From: Mycolicibacterium helvum
GTDB taxonomy: Bacteria; Actinomycetota; Actinomycetes; Mycobacteriales; Mycobacteriaceae
NCBI RefSeq assembly: GCF_010731895.1
Contig: NZ_AP022596.1
Span: forward strand, 3,844,001-3,908,000
Direction: 5' to 3'
DNA: 64,000 nucleotides
The translations under genes and the position numbers were made by a program. This document shows positions 56,230-64,000 of the stretch, one piece after another; the stretch's first letter is position 1; every line of letters starts with the position of its first letter. The notes below the pieces were generated by a model. It did no database searches, was not told the origin of the DNA, and worked only from the letters and a program-made list of their open reading frames with translations.

Positions 56230-56907
56230 ATGTCAATCGAATCCGTGAACACCGGTCAATTGCTGACTGACGAAGACGACCTTGCCGAGTCTGAAGCCAA
56301 CGCCGAAGTCCAGGTGTGTGGCCGCAACGTCGAGATCCCCGATCACTACCGTGTCTATGTCGCGCAGAAACTCGCTCGCCTCGAACGATTCGACCGCTCG
56401 ATCTACCGCTTCGACGTCGAGCTCGAGCATGAACGCAACCGCCGCCAACGCAAGAACTGTCAGCACGTCGAGATCACCGCGCGGGGGCGCGGTCCGGTCG
56501 TCCGTGGCGAAGCCTGCGCAGACACCTTCTACGGCGCCTTCGAGGCCGCCGTGCACAAACTCGAGAATCGGCTGCGACGCACCAAGGACCGGCGAAAGGT
56601 CCACTACGGGGACAAGACACCGGTCTCGCTGCACGAGGCGACCGCGGTCACGGCCCTCATCGACGCGGCCGCCGCCTTCAAACCCGAGCAGTCCGCCGTC
56701 CACGAGGTACTGGTCGACGACCACGAACCGGGCCGCATCGTGCGCACCAAGGAGCACCCCGCCAAGCCGATGACCGTGGACGACGCCCTCTACGAGATGG
56801 AGCTGGTCGGTCACGACTTCTTCCTGTTCCAGGACAAGGAGACCGATCGGCCGTCCGTCGTCTATCGCCGGCACGCCTACGACTATGGGCTGATCCGGCT
56901 GGGCTAA
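56230..56907 (+). CDS. hpf: Ribosome hibernation promoting factor (long form)
   Basis: 225 residues from ATG 56230. N-terminal Hpf/RaiA domain (about 30-125) with IPDHYRVYVAQKLARLERFD and a basic RLRRTKDRRKVHYGDK stretch that contacts the ribosome. The C-terminal long-HPF dimerisation domain (about 165-225) has MTVDDALYEMELVGHDFFLF and ETDRPSVVYRRHAYDYGLI. Dimerises ribosomes in stationary phase by family knowledge. Preceded by the long structured leader; secA1 follows. Confidence 0.93.
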   Translation: MSIESVNTGQLLTDEDDLAESEANAEVQVCGRNVEIPDHYRVYVAQKLARLERFDRSIYRFDVELEHERNRRQRKNCQHVEITARGRGPVVRGEACADTFYGAFEAAVHKLENRLRRTKDRRKVHYGDKTPVSLHEATAVTALIDAAAAFKPEQSAVHEVLVDDHEPGRIVRTKEHPAKPMTVDDALYEMELVGHDFFLFQDKETDRPSVVYRRHAYDYGLIRLG

Positions 56908-57010
56908 TCGCCGCTGCCCGGGCTCGATAAGCGCGTCACCTAGGATGGAGAACGCTTAAGCCTCCAATCCACAGGGGAAGCCTCCTCTGTCTATTTTCCC
57001 AGGGGAAAAT

Positions 57011-59799
<2,789 letters not shown>

Positions 59800-59803
<4 letters not shown>

Positions 59804-60261
59804 CCGATGTGCAGCGCCACCACCTGCCAGCGCAATCCCGTTGGGGTAGCGACTTGCTCGACGCGGCAGGCGATGGCGTGGGTGCGGTCGTCTCGGCTGT
59901 AGATGGCTGCCACCTCGGCTGCCGATCCGTCCGTTCCGACCGGCTGAACCCGCAGCCGGCGCAACCGTGCGGCGCCGTTGCCCGTGTTGCGAGCCACCGC
60001 GGGTAACAGCGAGTCGACCAGCCCGGCGGCCAGCAGCGGCCGCAGCTGCGCCAGTGACCGCCGCCGGTCGAGCACCTCGAGTACCCGGCGCAGCGCAGCA
60101 TCGGCGAACCCGGCTGCGGCGCGAACCGGAGCGGCCTCGGTTGGCGGCGGTGCCGGCCGCCGCGGTGCCGCGCCACCGCGTGGGCGCAGGAGGCGCACCC
60201 GCTCGGGTGCGGGGCCTAAGACGGGTGGCTCGTAGTCGACGACGGGAACGACGCAGGACAT
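59800..60261 (-). CDS. Rv3235-family protein, Ala/Arg/Pro-rich
   Basis: 153 residues from ATG 60261. Variable N-terminal half rich in Pro, Arg and Ala, then a conserved C-terminal domain (about 65-153): [19 protein letters not shown], followed by [12 protein letters not shown] and HAIACRVEQ. No enzyme motif or signal. Found in mycobacteria between secA1 and the WS/DGAT gene; function unknown. 3' end overlaps secA1 by 4 bp. Confidence 0.7.
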
Positions 60262-60438
60262 GGGGACTCTCCGGGCTCGGTCGGTGGGGACCGGCCGCCG
60301 GAGAGGGGCGAACCGATGGCGCCATGATGGCACACTCGTCGCACCCGTGTGTGCACCCGCGATGCGGGGATCGGGGGTTGGCAGTTACCGTGTCGAGACG
60401 AAGTCGGGGATTACTTCGGTGAGGAGAATGTCGCGACG

Positions 60439-61848
60439 ATGGTGACTCGGTTGTCAGCATCGGATGCGGCGTTTTATCACCTGGAGAACACCTCGACCCC
60501 GATGTACGTCGGCTCGCTGTCGATCCTGCGCAAGCCCCGGTCCGGTCTCAGCTACGAAACTCTGCTGGAGACCGTCGAACAACGGCTGCCCCAAATCCCG
60601 CGCTATCGCCAGAAGATCCGCGAGGTGACCCTGGGCCTGGCACGTCCGGTGTGGGTGGACGATCCCGACTTCGACATCACCTACCACGTGCGGCGCTCGG
60701 CGCTGCCGTCGCCGGGAAGTGATGCGCAGCTGCACGAACTCATCGCCCGACTGGGTTCCCGCCCGCTGGACCGGTCCCGTCCGCTGTGGGAGATGTACCT
60801 CATCGAGGGCCTGGCCAAGAATCGGCTGGCGATCTACACCAAATCCCATCAGGCCCTCGTCAACGGAATGACCGCGCTGGAAGTCGGCCACGTGATCGCC
60901 GACCGCACCCAAAAGCCGCCGACGTTCGGTGAGGACATCTGGATCCCGGGCCGCGAGCCGACCAACAATCAACTTCTGCTCGGCGCGGTCGGGGAGTGGC
61001 TGGCGCGCCCGAGGGTGCAGATGCAGGCGGTCCGCTCGGCCATCGGCGAGGTCGCCACCAATAGCGGCGAGCTGGTCGATCTGGCCAGGCGGCTGACCGA
61101 CGTCGCGCGTACCGTCGCCCGCGGCACCGCACCGGACAGCCCGCTGAACACCAAGGTGTCCCGTAATCGCCGGTTCACCGTCGCGGCCGGCTCGTTGGCG
61201 GATTACCGGCTGGTGCGGTCACGCTACGAGTGCGACGTCAACGACGTGGTGCTGGCCGTGATCGCCGGCGCCCTGCGCAACTGGCTGCTGTCCCGAGGTG
61301 AGCCGGTCACCAACAGTTCGACGGTGCGGGCGATGGCGCCGACGTCGGTGTATCCCGAGGCCGTCGAGGACACCTCCGGTCCCGGCCAGGCCATCAACGA
61401 GGTGGCACCGTTCTTGGTCGACCTCCCGGTGGGAGAGGGCAACGCGGTGGTACGGCTGTCTCAGATCGCCCACACCACCGAATCGCATTCGGCGGCGGCC
61501 AGTCTGGTGGATGCCCGCACCATCGTCACGCTGTCCGGGTTCGCGCCGCCGACGTTGCACGCGATGGGCACCCGGGTGGCCACCCAGTTCTCGGCGCGCC
61601 AGTTCAACCTGCTGATCACCAATGTTCCCGGCCCGCAGTCGCAGATGTATGTGGCCGGGGCCAAGCTGTTGGAGACCTTCGCGGTGCCCCCGCTGCTGCA
61701 CAATCAGGTACTGGCCATCGGTGTGACGTCGTATTGCGGCATGCTGTATTTCGGCATCAACGCCGACCGCGACGCCATGAGCGATGTCGATGTCTTGCCG
61801 ACGCTGCTGGCCGAATCGCTCGAGGAACTGCTCGAAGCCGCTCAGTAG
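60439..61848 (+). CDS. WS/DGAT-family acyltransferase (Tgs-like) with altered active-site motif
   Basis: 469 residues from ATG 60439 (GAGGAG upstream). Wax ester synthase/diacylglycerol acyltransferase fold: PMYVGSLSILRKP at the start, RPLWEMYLIEGL (PLW motif, 116-118) and a C-terminal VPGPQSQMYVAGAKL. The canonical HHxxxDG is here SHQALVNG (S136-H137 ... N142-G143), so the first His and the Asp are replaced. Activity in triacylglycerol synthesis is therefore uncertain. Position matches Rv3234c (tgs3). Confidence 0.82.
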   Translation: MVTRLSASDAAFYHLENTSTPMYVGSLSILRKPRSGLSYETLLETVEQRLPQIPRYRQKIREVTLGLARPVWVDDPDFDITYHVRRSALPSPGSDAQLHELIARLGSRPLDRSRPLWEMYLIEGLAKNRLAIYTKSHQALVNGMTALEVGHVIADRTQKPPTFGEDIWIPGREPTNNQLLLGAVGEWLARPRVQMQAVRSAIGEVATNSGELVDLARRLTDVARTVARGTAPDSPLNTKVSRNRRFTVAAGSLADYRLVRSRYECDVNDVVLAVIAGALRNWLLSRGEPVTNSSTVRAMAPTSVYPEAVEDTSGPGQAINEVAPFLVDLPVGEGNAVVRLSQIAHTTESHSAAASLVDARTIVTLSGFAPPTLHAMGTRVATQFSARQFNLLITNVPGPQSQMYVAGAKLLETFAVPPLLHNQVLAIGVTSYCGMLYFGINADRDAMSDVDVLPTLLAESLEELLEAAQ

Positions 61849-61863
61849 ACGTAGGATTCGGCG

Positions 61864-62706
61864 GTGGGCAAGGACGATTCCAGTGACGATGATCCAGTCA
61901 AGAAGCGCAACCGCAAAATTCCCAAGGACGTGTATGAAGCCGAATTATTCCGGCTGCAAACCGAATTGGTGAAGATGCAGGAGTGGGTCAAAGCCACCGG
62001 TGCGCGGATCGTCGTCGTGTTCGAAGGGCGGGACGCGGCTGGCAAGGGCGGCACCATCAAACGTGTCACCGAATATCTGAGCCCGCGCGTGGCCCGCATC
62101 GCCGCGTTGCCCGCGCCCACCGAACGTGAGCGCGGCCAGTGGTACTTCCAGCGCTATATCGAGCACCTGCCGGCTCGCGGTGAGATCGTCCTGTTCGACC
62201 GGTCCTGGTACAACCGCGCCGGTGTCGAGCGGGTGATGGGGTTCTGCACGCCCAAGGAGCACACCCTGTTTCTGCGGCAGTGCCCGATCTTCGAGCAGAT
62301 GCTGATCGACGACGGGATCATCGTGCGCAAGTACTGGTTCTCGGTCTCCGACGACGAGCAGTTGCGCCGGTTCAAATCTCGTCGCAACGATCCGCTGCGG
62401 CGCTGGAAGCTGAGCCCGATGGACCTGGAGTCGGTGTACCGCTGGGAGGACTACTCCCGGGCCAAAGACGAGATGATGGTGCACACCGACCTCCCGACCA
62501 GCCCCTGGATTGTCGTGGAGTCCGACGACAAGAAGCATGCCCGGCTCAACATGATGGCCCACCTGCTGGCCAGCATCAATTACGAAGAAGTTCCGCACCC
62601 GCCGGTCGAACTGCCCAAGCGACCGCTGATAGGCAACTATCAGCGCCCATCGCGGGAGGTGTCGACCTATGTCGATGACCACGTCTCCACGTTGCTCGGA
62701 GACTGA
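61864..62706 (+). CDS. ppk2: Polyphosphate kinase 2
   Basis: 280 residues from GTG 61864, 16 bp after the acyltransferase. PPK2 fold: Walker A GRDAAGKGG (55-63), the DRSWYNRAGVERVMGF region of the Walker B and lid, and RRNDPLRRWKLSPMDLES. Uses polyphosphate to phosphorylate nucleoside diphosphates (mainly GDP in the mycobacterial enzyme). The last base of the stop is shared with the next start. Confidence 0.93.
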   Translation: MGKDDSSDDDPVKKRNRKIPKDVYEAELFRLQTELVKMQEWVKATGARIVVVFEGRDAAGKGGTIKRVTEYLSPRVARIAALPAPTERERGQWYFQRYIEHLPARGEIVLFDRSWYNRAGVERVMGFCTPKEHTLFLRQCPIFEQMLIDDGIIVRKYWFSVSDDEQLRRFKSRRNDPLRRWKLSPMDLESVYRWEDYSRAKDEMMVHTDLPTSPWIVVESDDKKHARLNMMAHLLASINYEEVPHPPVELPKRPLIGNYQRPSREVSTYVDDHVSTLLGD

Positions 62707-63209
62707 TGCGGGTCTATATCCCGGCCACCTTGGCCATGCTGCAGCAGCTGGTTGCCGACGGATCGCTCCAGCCGCTGAGCGGGACGGCGTTCGCCGTCAC
62801 GCCGACCCTGCGGGAGTCCTACGCCGAGGGCGACGACGAGGAGCTGGCCGAGGTCGCGATTGGCGAGGCGGCGCTGGCGTCGCTGCGGCTGCTGGCTGCT
62901 GAGGCGGACCACGCCGATGGCGGGTTGCCGCTGCGCCGGGCGGTCGTCATCGCGGACGCGGATGCCACGGTGCGACCGGATCTGGACGACGCGGTGGTGC
63001 GGGTGAGCGGCCGGGTGAACCTGGATCAGGTGGTCGCTGCCTACGTGGACAACGCCGACGCCGAACCCGCCGTGAAGGCCGCGATCGCCGTTGTCGACGA
63101 CGCCGATCTGGGCGACGACGACGCCGAGTTCATCGTGGGCGACGCCCAGGACCACGCCCTGGCCTGGTACGCCACCCAGGAGCTGCCGTTTCTGCTCGAT
63201 TTGCTCTGA
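62706..63209 (+). CDS. DUF6912-like protein, Rv3231c-like
   Basis: 167 residues from ATG 62706, sharing one base with ppk2. Conserved N-terminus MRVYIPATLAMLQQLVADG, then an acidic protein with ESYAEGDDEELAEVAIGEAA and AWYATQELPFLLDLL at the end. No membrane segment. It is always next to ppk2 in mycobacteria as far as I recall; function unknown. Confidence 0.8.
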   Translation: MRVYIPATLAMLQQLVADGSLQPLSGTAFAVTPTLRESYAEGDDEELAEVAIGEAALASLRLLAAEADHADGGLPLRRAVVIADADATVRPDLDDAVVRVSGRVNLDQVVAAYVDNADAEPAVKAAIAVVDDADLGDDDAEFIVGDAQDHALAWYATQELPFLLDLL

Positions 63210-63224
63210 ACGCCTAGATACGGG

Positions 63225-63245
63225 ACCGTAAGTTACGGTACCGTA
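63225..63245. promoter_or_regulatory. Overlapping palindromes before the ferredoxin reductase gene
   Basis: ACCGTAA-G-TTACGGT (63225-63239) is a perfect inverted repeat, and TACGGTACCGTA (63234-63245) is a second perfect palindrome sharing the middle half-site. Three half-sites of one motif are thus laid end to end, about 27 bp before the start codon. This is the appearance of a TetR-type operator controlling the reductase (and likely the downstream desaturase). Confidence 0.6.
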
Positions 63246-63271
63246 GGTTAACGGCCAGTAGGAGATGCGCG

Positions 63272-64000
63272 ATGGTTAAAAACCAGGTCAAGATCAGTGC
63301 GAACGTGGTCGACACGGTTCGCCCCACGGTGGCCGGCGAGGGTCGCAACCCCGCGATCGACGCGGTCCGAGCCCTGATTGGACGGATCACCACACCGCTG
63401 CTGCCCGACGATTACCTCCAGCTGGCCAACCCGTTGTGGTCGGCACGCGAGATGCGCGGCCGGGTGCTCGAGGTCCGCCGGGAAACCGAGGACTCGGCGA
63501 CGCTGGTGATCAAACCCGGCTGGGGGTTCACCTTCGACTATCAGCCCGGCCAGTACATCGGCATCGGCCTGCTGGTCGACGGCCGCTGGCGGTGGCGGTC
63601 GTACTCGCTGACGTCGAGCCCGCACTCAGACGGGTCGGGTCGCTCCAGGACCATCACGATCACCGTCAAGGCCATGCCCGAGGGCTTTCTGTCCACCCAC
63701 CTGGTCGGTGGAGTGAAGCCCGGCACGATCGTCCGGTTGGCCGCCCCGCAGGGCAACTTCGTGCTACCCGATCCTGCGCCGGCCTCGGTGCTGTTCTTGA
63801 CCGCCGGCTCCGGCATCACCCCGGTGATGTCGATGTTGCGGACCCTGACGCGTCGTAACCAGATTGGCGATGTCGTTCACATCCATTCGGCCCCAACCGA
63901 ATCGGACGTCATGTTCGCCGGCGAGCTGGCTCAGCTGGCTCGAGACCACGACAGCTACCGGCTGACCGTGCGCACCACTCGCACCCAGGGGCGCCTGGAT
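63272..64000 (+). CDS. Ferredoxin/flavodoxin reductase, DesA3 electron-transfer partner (3' end outside window)
   Basis: Starts ATG 63272 with TAGGAG upstream and stays open to the window end (243 codons seen). N-terminal helical part, then an FAD domain with [13 protein letters not shown] (the RxYS motif) and [18 protein letters not shown], and an NADPH domain beginning [16 protein letters not shown]. It matches Rv3230c, which passes electrons to the fatty-acid desaturase DesA3 (Rv3229c), presumably next downstream. Confidence 0.9.
   Translation, partial: MVKNQVKISANVVDTVRPTVAGEGRNPAIDAVRALIGRITTPLLPDDYLQLANPLWSAREMRGRVLEVRRETEDSATLVIKPGWGFTFDYQPGQYIGIGLLVDGRWRWRSYSLTSSPHSDGSGRSRTITITVKAMPEGFLSTHLVGGVKPGTIVRLAAPQGNFVLPDPAPASVLFLTAGSGITPVMSMLRTLTRRNQIGDVVHIHSAPTESDVMFAGELAQLARDHDSYRLTVRTTRTQGRLD

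Overview
The window is high-GC actinobacterial DNA and reads as the chromosome of a mycobacterium, probably a fast-growing (Mycolicibacterium-type) species. The evidence is the near-complete gene-order match to the M. tuberculosis Rv3278c-Rv3230c backbone: purK-purE-fadE25, rmlD-wbbL-manC, fbiA-fbiB, whiB2, manB-manA, alkB-rubA-rubB, ahcY, tmk, mtrA-mtrB-lpqB, comF, hpf, secA1, ppk2 and the DesA3-partner reductase. Starts are often GTG, and ATGA/GTGA stop-start overlaps are common. Family and synteny statements come from remembered knowledge of these families; no database search was run.

Layout. 1-8.3 kb: the tail of a membrane protein, small envelope proteins, a PH-domain protein, GtrA, purine biosynthesis (purK, purE), fadE25, birA, a decayed secreted Gly/Asn-rich gene with its own terminator hairpin, and a CDF-like transporter. 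8.3-16.4 kb: cell-wall and cofactor genes, namely a LytR-CpsA-Psr ligase, the rhamnose/mannose nucleotide genes (rmlD, wbbL, manC), a NUDIX hydrolase and the F420 genes fbiB-fbiA. 16.4-33.7 kb: whiB2 with a visible promoter, mannose metabolism (manB, manA), a CDF exporter, an APC permease, the alkane hydroxylase operon (alkB, two rubredoxins, TetR) with a promoter/operator upstream, ahcY, tmk, mtrAB-lpqB and a VOC protein.

33.8-55.2 kb is an accessory block sitting where the M. tuberculosis backbone passes almost directly from lpqB to comF. Its first part (33.8-38.2 kb) has the architecture of the M. tuberculosis EsxF-EsxE-CpnT locus: two WXG100 proteins, then an 894-residue CpnT-like protein. 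Its C-terminus is not the TNT NAD-glycohydrolase but a domain with the R / YLSSS / ExE signature of an ADP-ribosyltransferase. A likely immunity gene follows, then a 154-residue protein carrying the same R / S / ExE pattern. I regard this toxin locus as the most interesting system in the window. An HNH/DUF222 (13E12-type) gene and an alpha/beta hydrolase come next.

The second part (40.4-55.2 kb) is an amine/amino-acid catabolic cluster. It holds an APC permease, a GntR regulator with a coupled soluble Cache-domain protein, a P450, a glutamine-synthetase-like gamma-glutamyl ligase, a substrate-binding protein without a permease, two class-I amidotransferase-like (peptidase C26) hydrolases and a PucR regulator. 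Facing these is an opposing operon of aminotransferase, glutaryl-CoA-dehydrogenase-like enzyme, aldehyde dehydrogenase and class III CoA-transferase. Together they would fit catabolism of cadaverine or 5-aminovalerate to crotonyl-CoA, though GABA/putrescine use is also possible.

55.3-64 kb returns to the backbone: comF, a structured leader and hpf, secA1, an Rv3235-like protein, a WS/DGAT-like acyltransferase with an altered active-site motif, ppk2, an Rv3231c-like protein, and an Rv3230c-like ferredoxin reductase cut by the window end, preceded by a strong overlapping palindrome.
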